NCBI RefSeq assembly: GCF_963855985.1
Contig: NC_087106.1
Location: 9,283,001-9,347,000, forward strand
DNA from: Ostrinia nubilalis
Taxonomy: Eukaryota; Arthropoda; Insecta; Lepidoptera; Crambidae
Direction: 5' to 3'
Length of the DNA stretch: 64,000 nucleotides
The position numbers were made by a program, and so were the translations under genes. This document shows, piece by piece, positions 24,501 to 39,500 of this stretch (within the stretch, counting starts at the first letter, position 1; the number at the start of each line of letters is the position of its first letter). Below the pieces are notes generated by a model. That model saw nothing but the letters and a program-made list of their open reading frames with translations, ran no database searches and was not told the DNA's origin.

Positions 24501-27500
24501 TGGGAGGTCTTAGAGACGATCTTTTGAATGATCAATAAATTATACCTACTTAAACTGTTAGAAGAAACGGGCTGGAGGACGTAGCGTGGGCCTACTAGGT
24601 GGGCCGACGATCTGGTAAAGGTCGCGGGAAGAGCCTGGATGCGGGCAGCGCAGGGCCGTTCATTGTGGAAAACCTTGGGGGAGGCCTTTGTCCTTCTGGC
24701 TCATTTGGCTGTAACGAACGAAACTGTTCGAAAAATAGATCTAAACTTTAAACTATTCATCCTTGTGCACTAGTTGCGTAACTAAGTAGTACTACAGTTG
24801 TATGCACCATGCGTGGTATCGGCAAATTCCTCTCCTTATCGGCGCACACGCAGCCAGCCACGCGACTCGTGATGCATTTGTTATTTTCATTTTATTATTA
24901 TTTATTAATAACGACCACTTGAGGGCTCCACTTTAGGTCATAGACAAATCAATTATGGTAGCTATAATCGTTTCAGTGGTTTGGTTATTATTTCTTGTGT
25001 TATTAAGTGGCTTCAAACGGCCTGAAATGACTCAATAAATGGGTTTAGTACGTAACCATGTCTGCATAGGATTGGCATTTACTAGACAACTGCATACTCG
25101 TCGTGTTTCTCGTTCTAACTCGTACTAAGGTTTAAGTTCCATCAAGAGATTCAGAGATTTCTAGATTTGCCTAAAACTCACCTTAGGTAGTAGGTCTTCT
25201 GATAAATTTAGCCACTTTTATTAGGCTCTAGATTCAACTAACTTTATAATATGGATTTTTGGGTATACAAAATCATATTTTCAAAGAATTAACGTAAATA
25301 ACTTTAGCCCAAAATAAACACCAAACAAATCAAGCCCTTGATGTGTGAACGACGATTTTCCGATGGCTGAAATCCGGCATGAGTCGAGCAAACACATGTA
25401 GAAACATCAGACTATTCATTTTTATTGCAAATTCGCTTCTATTCCAACTACATAAGACCCCACAGTGATCAGTGATTACCTTGACGTGCCGTCGTCTGTA
25501 CTCGTACACCCAAAAGCAAATAAATTCTGTTGGCATTTGTTTTTAACTGTCAACTTGCCGTAAATTCCATCGTTTTAAATAAAGAATAGTCCTCTTTTTT
25601 TGTGCGCGCTTATTTAATTTATTTATTACTGGCAGTGTTGATTTTTTAATCTTTATTGCCTTGTTTTTATAAAAAATGTATGCAATCTAAGCCATGAAAC
25701 TCATTTGTCAACTTTTTTCCGCAATACAACTATTTCTCTTGTAGGTTTACTTTCTTTTTAAAAATAATACATTCGAACGATTTATAAGTGTTAAAACCGG
25801 ATCTAGTAATTCGATTCAAAGCCTAGCTCAATTGCCCCTGACGGCTTATCACAGCAAGTTCAATTGGATTAGGAAATACACGACTGACTTGTTTACTCGT
25901 ACGTCTTTATTAGTTTACGTCGTGTTTCTGTTAACAAGCACATTTATGGTCGTATTTCGTGCCTATTTACCGCTATAATAGTTCAGTTTTGTGTTTAAAA
26001 TAGCAATAACGGGAATATTCCTATCTCTCATTTCTACTAGCAAGGGCAAGCTAAAGGGACGTGAACAAGTACCCAAACTAAACGGCCTAATTAAGTACTG
26101 AATAAATATTTGATTTTGATTTGATTTTACTGCAACTTGTGTAGAGTGTCATCTACCGCTGTCCGCTTGCAAAATTAAAAGTAGTTAACCAGTGCAAGCT
26201 GAGGAGTCGTGAAGAATAGCTACTAACTTAAAAACCATAACGAGACAAAATAATGTTACAATTCGAAATTATAGGACAAATGAAACTACAAAAATGAAAA
26301 TAAATGGTGTTATTACAAAAAACATAAACAGACGTTAAACAAGGTGTTTAAAATAACATCTCCATATTAAATGTCACTTTAAACAAGTGTTCAACGCCCG
26401 TTTAACTTTTTTACGCACCAAAAAGTTTTATTGGTCAATACAAGAGCTTCCTCATTGTGAAAAATAAAACACTTTGAGAGCCGGTAGAGCCCTGAATGTC
26501 TGAAGTGTAATCTGTTATTGTGGACAATATTAATGTTATTGATTACGTGTTTTATGATAATGTAGCTCATGCCGCGAAAACGTGACAAACGATAACGATT
26601 CACACACGCGTCATTCTTCATTTAAATGCATTGTAATTCAATAATGGTCAAGTCATAAAGCTTTGAATTAATTGACTCTTATTGTAATGTAAATTAAATC
26701 ACATTTTAATGTAATTGAAGTGATTGCAGTAATATTACTGCACTTGCAAATTATATTGCTGTTTTGCTATTGTAATTTGAAACTAACTGTCTAGACATAC
26801 ATAATGTACCTATTTTAAAAATATTTTAGTCGATCTTTTATTCTTTAAAAGTTTTTACATAAGACGGAACAAAATTATATTTAGAAATGATAGCATTCTC
26901 AGACATTGTTATAGAATATCCCGATCCATTTTAGTGATTAATAGCTGCTTTACAAACCAAATAAATGAAGCTAAAAGAGCATTTCCCTGATTAATAAATC
27001 ATACCAAAAAGCTTGTCCAGATGAGAAAGTACACAATAACTCTACCATCTGAAAGAAAGAGATACTATAATCTTTATAAATGCTTATCTTATTGGAAAAT
27101 TTATAGTTTCCAAAAATAGTAAGGCTCATTACAATTTGAAATTATACGCGACCAGTCCCGACCGCTGCGTACTGTTCATGTATATTTTAAATATATGTAG
27201 AGCTATGATAATATTTACCTGCTACTACTTAAAGCTAGTATTCATTTTGTGCCTAAAGTAAGTTTCATACATACCTATTATGTATGAAAGAATAATAAGA
27301 ATGGTAATGCAATATGAAAATTGCGTTTTTTCTTGAAAATACGTAAATTCAAATGTCAAATCAGGAAAATTTTCAGGTCTAATATTAAACTATTTATTAA
27401 TGCAAAGTGACAGCATCTGATGCCTAAATCAAAAGCTAATTTAAACAACCTGACGCCTAATACATAATCTCCGACATAGACATATTGACTTGTAAGAAAA

Positions 27501-30500
27501 TTCAGAATTTATTTACACTGTTTTAGGTTACTTCACAAGTATACGTCGTATTTCGGTCAATTGATAGTTTTAGTACTGCTCTACTTTCTATTACACCCTG
27601 TATATTATACCCTGTACCCCCAATTACCCCCTAAAGGTCGCTACCGTAACGTACTACTACAAGTACCTAGCTGTAATTGAGTCACGGTATAGAATAAAAG
27701 CCTTTTTACAGCTTTGAGGCATGGCTTTCAGTTCAGTATAAGTAGTACTTGTAGTACATTATGTAGGTTACGGTAATGATGTCAGCCTTCTCCAATGCGG
27801 GTAGCGTGCCCGCGGCTCCTTACCCTGCACGTCCTTGCGTTGGGTCCGTAGGGCTGGGAACATTCGATGGTTTTGCTATCGATATTGTGTCGTCTTTTTT
27901 GTACGCTTTACTTTTATATCGCTGACGACGCTTGTTTTTTATTTATTTTATCTTATCACACGTTGTTACCTTTTTCTTATATTTTAATTTATAGAGTCTT
28001 CGGTTAAGTTTTTTGGAACACAACATTTTGGTATAACTTTGCCGTTGTGGCTACGGTTATTTTTCGTGTTTCTAGTGGTAATAATTATATTCATGCATGA
28101 ATCTAATCGGCCCATTATTTGAATGTAGAATATTAAACTTCACTCTACATCCTTTTTTATCATCTCCTTCATGATTTGTAAAAATAAAACCTTGTAAGTT
28201 TACTTACAGCGACCATCTCGCGCATTGGACAGTTCTTGTAGATATGTCTTTACTATTTTTGAAGTACGGTAGTATCGATAAACATTCCCTAACATCACTA
28301 GCTACCCCGGGGTAACATAATCCGCACTAATCCGTGGTTATTTCTGAACATTACGACTGAGCCGTCCGATGTTTTTGCGTCGTTCTCAGGCGTATCGTTC
28401 GGGATGATCGAGCGATCGGTTTAGTGCTGACAAAGTAGATAACGTGTGACGTCATAGTTTATTTATAAGCAGATATAACTAATATGATATGAGGTGTATA
28501 TTTTGATATTTTCATGATAAAAATATAGCATAAATATACTAAATAGATATTTAAAGCGGACTATGGACTCGTGTAGGTCGTCAAAATTCAACTGGACGGT
28601 ACGATTTTCCCGTATGTTAGTGTAGAATATACAGTAGTTAGAGACCCTTTTTACTAGACTACGCCCGAAGAAGGGTTGTGATTTCTAGTGTTCCTTTCAT
28701 TAAAAACAAATCATAATAAAACTTCACTTCAAGAACCCTGTAAAACTATTTTGAAGAGAAAAATGTTGGATAGCGTAAGTCTTGCAAAGCTTGATGCACT
28801 ACCGGCTCCCTTCATTTGGTATTCATTGGCAATCTTCGGAAGTAGAGCCTCAAAGGGATCGCTGTTTGGCGGTTTCTTCATCAACCGAGTTCTTGCTAAA
28901 GAGAAACTCTTGTAAATGGTTAAGATCTTTTTAGCAGTTGCCTCGAAAAGTAGCGAATTTCGTCGCGCTTTTGCAACTTTCATAGTTTGAAAGAAAATTC
29001 TTCATTGACGTGAAAAAGTACGCGTCAATTTGTCATGAAATATAATAAAGGTACCTACCGGACCTTTGTAGCATTGACAATAACACCTGTTATTAAGTTT
29101 AAAATACGATTATTACATGCTTGTTATTGTTAATGTAATAGCCAACAAAAGCCTTTGTTTTCAAAACTTACGTAAGTTTCTGTATAAAACATCCTGTATG
29201 AGTAAAAATGGGTCACAAGAACCAAATAAACTACGAGTATTTTGTGTGACACGTGTATTAGCTTTGTTTTGTGGTTACGTCACATTTGTGAAGATGTGAA
29301 AAAAGATGAAAATAATTTTGAAATTTTATTTTGGACTATTTGACACCATTCCCCAATCATTCTAAATCACAACTTTTTAGAATGCCACTTCATTCTGGTT
29401 TTAAAAACTTGACTAATTTTAAAATTACCTGTAAATTATCATTTTTGGTTGCTATGTAATTGAAAAAAGTAAGTAGTTTGAGTTGAAAAAATAGTGACGT
29501 CACTGGCTAGTATTGCTATACAAAATCTATGGGTAGTCTCGTTTTGACAGTTTTCAATTGATTAGTGGTGTGTAATAGTCTATTAAAACATTTTATTACT
29601 GACTCTTTTCTTTAAATGTATAAAACTGTTCTTGATGAAAGCCTTGCAAACCCGTTCCATACATCATCATGTAATGACTATGCAAGCTAGTTGTAGGCAT
29701 AAGGTCACACTGAGCCTACATATCAATTTGCCCATTAATTACCTGCACACCTGTCTCGAGTGCTTTCCATCTTGTTGCTAACTACATTAACTTGATTGCA
29801 ACAACATACGTACTAGTACTTACATACTCACTGTGCCCGCGACTTAGTACACATGAATATATACATATAGTTTGAAAAAAAATTGCTAAAATTCGGACTA
29901 GTAGTTCTTGAGATTAGCGCGTTCAAGCAAACAAAGAAACTCTATGTTTATTTTAGGTATTAGATCTTCGAGAGGCTCTTTAGAGAAACAAACATAAACC
30001 AATGTGTAAAAAAAGAAAACAACAAACGTTTAAGTAATTTTAACAATCTTTAGATGTGGATTAAAAGGAAAGAAAACCGTTTAATCCCATTACAATGAGA
30101 AAAAATCTAAGCTTGAGTTATTTTCTTCATTAAGTAGGTATCCGTTTATAGCTTCCTTTGTAATTTTCCTGGAAAATCTTTTTGTAATTTTAATGTCTTC
30201 TAATTACTTTTTCTTTCTTATTTAATTTGACACGATTTCTGTCGTTATTTGACCGACATTTCTCTTGGCGCAATCGCATTGAATGTTGAATAGTTTAAAG
30301 CATTCCTGAACGATTTTCCGACCGTTTCAGGACAATTATGAGCATTCCACCATAAGTATTTAGGTCAGAATAAGCATTTATTTCAGTTAGCACGCAAGGT
30401 TGTTCACCCTTGTTATTATTCGAACCCATGCATATTAGCAGTATATCTATTCCATCGAATATATTCAGATCGGCTCGTACGCCGAATTCTGCACAATACG

Positions 30501-33500
30501 CAGATTAAGAGATAGGCGTACGTTAACCTGTTGGGTTAAGCTTTCAAACTAAATCGATAGCAGGAATTTTGCTGCCTGAATGTAGTTAGCGCCATTAGAA
30601 ACTGGCAATTTTGTAAATCAATAAAATATAATTAAACAGAGGTTTAACCACAGTTTAACTGGAGCAGTATCCCTAACAATCAAGAGCAACATACTTGTAT
30701 TTTTTTTTGATCTCGGAAAATGTAATAGATTAGTAAATGTTTTTCTTCAAAGTTCTATTATTTTATAGATAGAGCAATGAGCATTCACTAGACTACTAAA
30801 TAGACAATCACTTTCAAGTTACATACTTGTATTAAACCAATGGAATCTTCCTACACATGCAATCACTTACCTATTGGTTACGGTGAATTATCCGATGTTT
30901 TGACATTCCAATACCCACTGCCATACATTATGCATTAAATATCGCTTTGAATATTGTTTATTAATTTATGCACGAATTAATTACTCGTCAAGCAATCGCT
31001 TGCACATTTCGATGTAGGTACGAGTATTAATTTCTACAAATCATTTTTGCTCTTTTGGATGAAAATAAACAAAATTTCGAATATAACAAAGCACTATAAT
31101 ATCATCGAAGGCCTCTAAGTATCTGGTTCCCGAAAGAAACAAATGAAAAACAATTTGAAGAAAAATGGACTTCGGTCACACACAATAATGTTAAAAGATA
31201 AATTTAATTACAATTTATCAGAAGTAACATTAAGATTTACACCTTTGTGTACAGAGAAGTCTCCTCAGAGATACACACCTGATAAACGAGTGTCGACCCT
31301 TCGCTTATCTATTCTACAACTTTTTATCTATTTATAACCTGCCTCTTTTGTTCCAGATAATCAAGATTCCCGAAACCAAAGAAGGGTTTATTGACCTGAA
31401 CAACCTTGAGCAAAAATTGCAGCTGCACGCTGGCACAGGAAAGAAGATGATCGGTTTCTTCCCAGCAGCTTCAAAATTGACTGGTGTCTTGGCTGATGAC
31501 GTAGCCACCACCTTGCTTCTACACCAATACGAGGCGCTGTCTTTCTGGGACTACACTCTGGTGGCACCATCCTCAGCTGTAGACATGAATCCGACCTTCC
31601 CAGGAGTGGATGAGCAGATGGTGAAGAAGGACGCGCTGTTCTTCAACTGTGAGAAGTTTGTTGGGGGAGTACAAGGCCCTTGTATTGCTGTGGTGAAGAA
31701 AGAAGTGTTCAAGGACACCCCTTTGTATTGTGAGGATGTTGAGGTGAGAAGATAAATATTTCTTTCGCTTTTTTTCGTAACAACTAGAAAAGGTAGTGTT
31801 TGAGACAGCTACATATTTCGCAATTTTTATGTGGAAAAGGTGGCGGAGTCAAATGACAAAAGGAGTCCTAAGTCATGCTTAGGACATAGGACTCCTTTTG
31901 TCCTAAGCAAGCATGTCATAAGTCCTGTTTACCTCCACCTCCACCTCCTGTGGCTGAAATGATAATAAAGATGATGATTCATGTAGTACAGTGGTTCATA
32001 ACCTGGGGGTAATTACCCCCGCAGGGGTAAAACGGAAATTCTAGAGGGGTAACACAGGATATCACAAAAAAGTATTAAAATAGCAATAAACAAAATAATA
32101 GTACGGTATAGGCCGCGCCAAACTTATTTAGCAAAAAATTGCGTGGTGGGGGTAATTTACTAGTTACCTAAACGTGCAATTTCTTAAATATAAACATACA
32201 TTTTCGTTCGAATTTTTGTGGTTTTAATTATTTTAAATTAGCTAGGGGTAAACTAAATTCTCATACTTGTTCACAGGGGTAGTGACATTGAAAAGGTTAG
32301 GAACTACTGATGTAGTAGTAAGTGCCTTTGTCTTGCTACTTTTGTAGTAGACTCGAAGTCTAGGCTATATCATATCATATTGTTTTGTAACCAGATGCTA
32401 TCAGAGAGAATAGAAGAGCTGAAGACCACCGAGGCTGTGCGTGCAGCAATCGTGATGCAGCTGCGTGATGCCGTCGGTCTTCAGATCATCGCGGAGAGGC
32501 AGGACTACATCACCAGGTAAGTCTACTATAGTAAAAATGACTACACCACATATGTTTTACCAGAGCTGTCCTAGGGGCAGGGATCACACATAATTTCTTA
32601 TGCATAGCACAGGCTGCATATAGCAAAGAATTTTGAAGAAAATTAAAAAAAAAAAATTGATGATGAAAGCATTACAAAATCTCATATATTTTGCAACTAT
32701 TTTTGCCTTTGCCTCTAGTAATAAAATAAAAACTTATTGGAGTTAGGTATTTTTGCAAGCGTTGCAATCGGGACTTGGCGTGAACTCGCATTAATGAAGG
32801 CTCAAACTAATGAGCTGGGTTATTTGGACCGTGATTTATTAGTCACACTGCACTCTATTACTATGTTGATCATTGTATGGATGGATTTAAATTTTACCCT
32901 CTTGTCTCTACAAAGCCCTCTCTGTTATCTTATCCTACAACATTGAAGAACTTGATAGATAAACTGCTTGACTTGACGATGCTTATATCATTTCAAAATA
33001 ATAAGGTACTTTATAACAATAGAAGACCCAAATCTTCTTCTTGTCGCGTCAACAACAAACTCAAAATTCCGCTAAAAGAGGTTAATTATTAAGATATGAT
33101 TAATTACGTTACGCAATGGGACAAAAAACATATTTTTAGGGTTCCGTACCTCAAAAGGAAAAAACGGAACCCTTATAGGATCACTTTGTTGTCCGTCCGT
33201 CCTTCTGTCAAGACCCTTTATCTCAAGAACGCGTGAACGTATCAAGCTGAAATTCACATGAAATACTCAGGTCTATTGTCCCTTTAAGCTGTGAAAATAT
33301 CAAACTTCTAAGCCAAGCCAATCAAAAGATACAGCCGATTATGTCGATATTTTCAACAAATTTTCGACACTCGCAAAGGAATCAAAACCTACAGGATACT
33401 TCCCGTAAACTCAGAATCTTGAAATTTGGCATAAAGCATTGTCATATAATGCAAATATAGGAAAAATTGCGAAAATTACATTTTTTTAGTTATACAGGGT

Positions 33501-36500
33501 GACTGGAACTGAACCCGCCATAGCTAATACGCGTATAGAGGAGGTCATTTGCTAATTATTGAACCTTACTTTCTATGACTAAAGTTTTATAGTTTAGGAG
33601 ATATGACAATTTTTATACTTGTTTCAGATTTTCCCGAAATTTGACCTAAAAACTGCTTAAATTTTTTTTCTCGCATTATTTTAACCAATTTTTTTATTTG
33701 ATACTAATATCGAATAAACCTTTAGTCAAATAAAATAAATTTCAGATCTAGATAATGATTCAATAACTAGTTACGAGCCGCCAAAGTTCAACAAAAGTAC
33801 AAACCACGATAAAAAATTCAAATTCGATTTCGATTTAAGAAAAAACTAATGGTGATGATGGATTGCCAATGATCTTAAAAATATCTCTACCTTCTCTTCT
33901 TTCCAATGACATATCACACGTAGTAATTAGATATTGAAATTGATTAAAAATTCAAAATTTATGGAAGAAAATGGAGTAATTTTCGAAAATTATCCATACA
34001 AAGTTTCTTCAAACAACTCATATTTTCTGCTATACTCCTTTTCATAACTATTTTCGTGTTTTTTTTTAAATGAATTTAAAAATAATAATTACATTATAAA
34101 GAAAAAAAAATTAAAAAAAATTAAAATCAACTTTGTATGGATAATTTTTGTATTATTACTCCATTTTCTTCCATAAACTTTGAATTTTTGATAAATTTCA
34201 ATATCCAATTACAACGTGTGATATATCATTGGAAAGAAGAGATGCTGGAGATATTTTTAAGATTATTGGCAATCTATTATCACCATTAATTTTTGTTTCA
34301 ATCGAATTTGAAGTAGAATTTTTTATCGTGGTTTGTACTTTTGTTGAACTTTGGCGGCTCGTAACTAGCTATTCAATCATTATCTGGATCAGAAATTTGT
34401 TTTATTTGAATAAAGACATATTCGATATTAATATCAAATAAAAAAAACTGTTGAAATCACGCGAGAAAAAAAATTGAAGCAGTTTTTAGGTCAAATTTCG
34501 GAAAAATCTGAAAAAAGTATAAAAATTGACATATCTCCTAAACTATAAGACTTTAGCCATAGAAAGTAAGGTTCAATAATTAGCAAATGACCTCCTCTAT
34601 ACGCCTATTAGCTATGGCGGGTTCAGTTCCAGTCACCCTGTATAATATAATAAAAATATTTTAATAAAATGAAACTTACTACCTTATTTCTCACGACCGA
34701 ATAAAGGTATCAAATTGAAACTTATACCAAATACCTAGATCTATTGTCCCTTTAAGAAATAAAAAAATCAAACTTCTAAGTTAACGCGATCAAAAGATAC
34801 AGCAGTTTATACCGACACCTTAGACGAATTTCCGTCACACGCTAGGGAATCAAAACCTACAAGGTACTTCCTGTGAACTCAGAATCTTGAAATTCGGCAC
34901 GAAGCAACGTTATATAGTACAGATAAAGGAAAAATTGCGAAAATGATAAATTTGAAGTTATATAAAATTTAAAATATTATTTTTGCTTACATGACATAAA
35001 ATATTTTTTTAATAATTATAAACTTACTACCTACCCTTTTTCACATGAACGCGTAGAGATAATAAAGTTGAAATTCATATCAAACACTTCTTAAATCTAA
35101 TTGCCTCTAAACTGTGAGAAATTCTAAATCAACGCAAAAATTCAAAACGCTGAGGTAGGTACCTACCTATAATGCAAATATAGGAAAAATAAATAAATAA
35201 AAAATAATCATACCGCATATTTTGAAATTCGCCACTACTCGCAACGGAATCAAGTAAGTAATTTGATTTAATACGTCATAAATTGTAAACCGCTACGTTT
35301 GTACGGCGGAACCCTCGGTGTGCGAGCCCGACTCGCACTTGGCCGGTTTTTTTCATAATAATAGGAAGATTATCTTCAGTCTCATAGAGTAAAAATTGCA
35401 GCCGTGATATTATATTTCTTAAACATTTGGAGAACTCGATCAAAGAGGCATAAGATATATTGCAAATAGTTTCCTTGATAATATCAACCGTTGGCGGAGA
35501 ACGCGGAACATTCCGCGTGTAAACAATCAGTCCCGAAGGGCATCGATTGAACCCTGTTGATAAGTAGGTACAACATATCACTCACCTTGATTTTTGTCAC
35601 CTACTGACCTGGTTGACATAATTTATGATTTGTAGGTAAATTATGGGTTAAGTAAACATTAAAGTTACCTACATATCTTTGTCAGAGACTGTATCGACAC
35701 TGACTGAAGGTTGCGTCGTGAAGTCTTCATAATGACATGCCCGATATAATCTTCAAAATTAATAATTATTTTATTTTGTTTTATTCAGAAAACAAACAGC
35801 TTATTGATTCATTAAAGCTTAGACCATTCAAGCTGCGCTTCGCCTAGCAGGATTTAAATCTAGAATTTTATTTATATAAGTACGAGTACAACGGCATTAT
35901 CGACGAATTACGAATGAATCAATCAACCTATGTAATTTCTCACAAAATGTCATATTCAAATCTCTATATTTTCACTTAGGTACATAACTCTTTAGTTAGT
36001 GGTTGTATTCAAGCCCACTCTACCAATCTGAGAATAAATTATGAAGAACCGTAGTTCAAATATCGAGCTATTGATTTTATTCAATAGCGTGCTCTTCAGT
36101 ATTGAAGAGTCTAGAGTCGTGCCTAAGGGTTGCAACTCTTCTCTGTGCTAAGGGCCATTGGCAGGATATTTGATATTTCTGCTAAGAAACTAAGGTATAC
36201 TGGTAAGTGAGTATGGAATAGAAACATCAGTCTTTTAACAAGATGACATTAAGGCTACATTTTGATCATACGAGATTGATACTGCCCTCGTAGAAAAAGT
36301 ATCTATCGTTTTAATTCTGGAATCGCTTGACAAAGCAAAGTAACATACAAAACCCCAACCGAAGCGATTTCGGAATTAAAACTTTTTCTATGTAACTTTG
36401 TCTAGGGGGCAGTCTTAGAATTTTTTGATATGGGACATAATTTATATGGTATTAAGTAATCAACAACTATCTTTCCCAATTGGAAATAAAGCTGATATAC

Positions 36501-39500
36501 TTACAACACAACAGACGTCATATCCCCCAGCATCTTGATCAATAAGGATCCGAATTTATCTAAATATTTTCTTAATCTATCCAAACAGCGACGTGTAAAA
36601 TCAACATCGTTAGCATCGATCGTTGTTTGTTATTCCGGTCCGAGGCCGATAGGAAATTTACCGCGTTCAGGTTCACGACGCTTTGACACATCAGCGAATG
36701 TTTATAGACGCCGTTACAAACACCTTTATGTTTTGCGAGCAGTAGCCAAACATGTGAATAGAAAGCTGAAAATACTCCGATAATTGGGCATTTAATGAGC
36801 TAGACCTTGGTTCAATCAGTTTGCTTCTATTTGTATGATTAAAATGAGAGTGAATGATTTTCCACTAATTATCTTAATCTAATAAGAGCTTGCAATCTAA
36901 TATTACGACTTTAACTTAACTTGATTGTGTGAATCAATTGTGCCACTTGAATAGGCAACCGAATTTCAGCAAGTATTTTTTGTATATTTGGAATTGTTAT
37001 GAAAACCAACACTGGTCATGAACATTATTAATTATTGTGTTAAAAATTCACAATGCTCAGTATCGCTTCGAATTCACGATAAGAAGAAAATGACCTAAAT
37101 TTTGTTTACCAACATAATGCGAGGAATCTATATGAATAAAAATGAATTGTTGTTCGTTAGTCTGATTAAAAGTCGAGAACGGCTGGGCCGATTGAGCTGA
37201 TTTTGGTTTTAAAATGTTTGTCGTAGTCCAGGGTAGGTCTAAACGGTGAGCAAATAAGGAAAAATTGCGATGGTTTATTTATTGCCTTTAAGGCGGAACA
37301 GAGTTCGCGGGGTCAGCTAGTAAGTAATAAAAATTTCGTGAGCACGAAATATTAAGTAAACATGACTGGTTTCAATATAGGTTATGCCTTCAAATAACCA
37401 ATGTGACTTTTCATAGATGTACGTTCATCGTGTAATTGGTACACACTGCACACCATGCACTGATGGATTTTATAACCAACAAAAATATTGAATAACCAGT
37501 GTTCATTAATTGCAAAATATTTATATCCTTACCTTAGGATCTTCATCCTCATTAGATGAAAATGATTTTAGGGCAATGTTAAGTATTACCTGTCGTATCT
37601 TATCTATGTAGTTGTAATAAGAGATCTTTTGCAACAAAAATATTTAGCTTTTCGCGCTGTCGACTGTATATTGAACAAGGGATCCTGGCGCCACGTTTCT
37701 AACGTCCCAGTCAAACAATAAAACCAATGTTTGTTTAAACGATTTGCTAATATTTACATTTGTCACAGCTTAAAGAGATCACACTGTATCCGTAGCAGTG
37801 GCAGAGTAATATTCTAAAAGCTATGCTCTATGTTGAAAGTACCTGATCAATCCTTAATTGCATGGTTTAAAAACAGGTTTTCCGGACAGTCAGGTCTATT
37901 CAATCTTGAAATAGTAGAATCAATGACACAATGTGAATTTTTAATTTGGATATCTATTTTATCAGATATAAAACCAGCTTTCGCCGAATTGAGAGTGTAA
38001 GGGAGGTGTTCTTTTATATTGAACTGCTGTTCTCTCTTTGTCTCTACGTGTTCTGCCCTACACATCATCGTCGTAGGCTGAGTTGCACCACCTAACTTTG
38101 ACCGTAACTATGACGATAACCAGTGTTTTTTGTATGGATTTTGACAGATTTTTGACATTTGTCAAAGTTAAAGTAAGATTGTGCAACTCACTCTTAAAAA
38201 GGATGTTATAATCAGATTCCTTTGTAAATCTAAATCCCTACCTGGTCAAGGACTTTCGGTTATATCTGTGTGTTCCAACCTGCATGGGGCTGCCAGCGAA
38301 CTGCCGTTGTCTCTTTGTGTCAATGTGTTTTGCCCTACACATCATTGTTTTAAAAAGGATCTTATAAATTAAATGAGATTCCTTTGTACCTAAATTCCTC
38401 CCTGTAACCATGAGGCTAGGTCTGCCAGCCGCGTGATTTTGATAGATGCTAATGAGAGAGAAGCCGCGCGTGGGCTTCGCAAATTGATTGGGCGCTGCTT
38501 CAGCTAATTCGGTGGCTCGCTAAACGGTTACGCACATTGGCGCGTTTTGTTGATGTGTACTTTAGTGTGTTTTAGGCAATTTAGAAACAATATTTGATAC
38601 AAGACGACAGATATTTGGGTGGATTTTTATTAAAGTTTTACGATAGCATCGCGTTATTAGGTGCGTACTACAGAACGAAGCTTATAACTCAATTCAGTTA
38701 AAGCATAGATTAAAGCTTTGATTGGTTGGACTTTATAACTTAGATCAATTAGTTTACCTGACATAATCTATTGAAATTCTTACTACTTTTCTATTTCACC
38801 TCACCTCCCACCGATGTTTGCACCAGTCCAAATTTAGAGGAACCAAAATACTTCTTATTACCACTGTTTTCAATCAAAACGTTGTTTTCGATTTTGGATG
38901 CCGCAATTTTATCGGCGAGTAAATTCTACGTGAACGTTGGCAACACTCGCCGTAGTGCGGAAGGCGCCGGCGCAATTTATGCGTCAGTGACTTTGTTGCT
39001 AGGGTTACCAAGTCTAAAAATTGGGTAAAACATTTATGCAGGCTCATCATCTAGTCATCTACTAACCAAAGAGCATAGAAGTTGCTGCTGTTTTGGTAGC
39101 TCCCTGCAGCGATTGTCATATTTCCAGAGTGTATATTACTCAGTTAAGTTTAGTATCTTTGACATTGGTAGGGGGGACTTGGGAGAATTGATAAAATTCA
39201 TAATTTGTTCCTAGTTTTCGACAACCCTACGACGAGATATGATCCAGCCGCCTGTGCTGTCAATAGCACTGATACATTCTGGCGTATATTAGCTCATTGT
39301 AACGCGATTAAATATGCTGGAGAAGCACGTGATTGTATTTTTGGACTGCTGATAGCGAGTATTTACGACAGTAGCAATCTCATCAAAGGGAGTCTATAAT
39401 TTTAAATTATCACGTAATCGATTAGATAAATTAAATAAAACCTAATAAAATTTTGTAAAACAACAACGATGATGTATTTTGTAATATAAATTTTACAATA

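Larger units (their letters stand above)
23709..31356 (+). other. 7.6 kb intron of the fusion gene
   Basis: Holds nested MITEs at 23769-24072, a 118-bp palindromic MITE at 24384-24501, a RTE end at 24560-24720, a LINE tail at 26098-26128 and an inverted-repeat element at 27642-27775. TGACGTCA palindromes lie at 28447 and 29495. A repeat fragment around 29835-29960 resembles the 1879 Helitron-like family. Otherwise AT-rich with no exon seen. Confidence 0.6.

Noticed and set aside
28688..28983. Overlapping 75- and 84-codon frames on opposite strands
   Set aside because: Mutually mirrored frames with no domain, splice signals or family similarity; probably chance.
32395..32397. ATG at the beginning of exon 32395 as a gene start
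   Set aside because: It directly follows a splice acceptor and continues the frame of the preceding exon.
35276..35581. 101-codon minus-strand frame
   Set aside because: Its end ([17 protein letters not shown]) is the reverse translation of the dispersed-repeat terminus TTGGCCGG.
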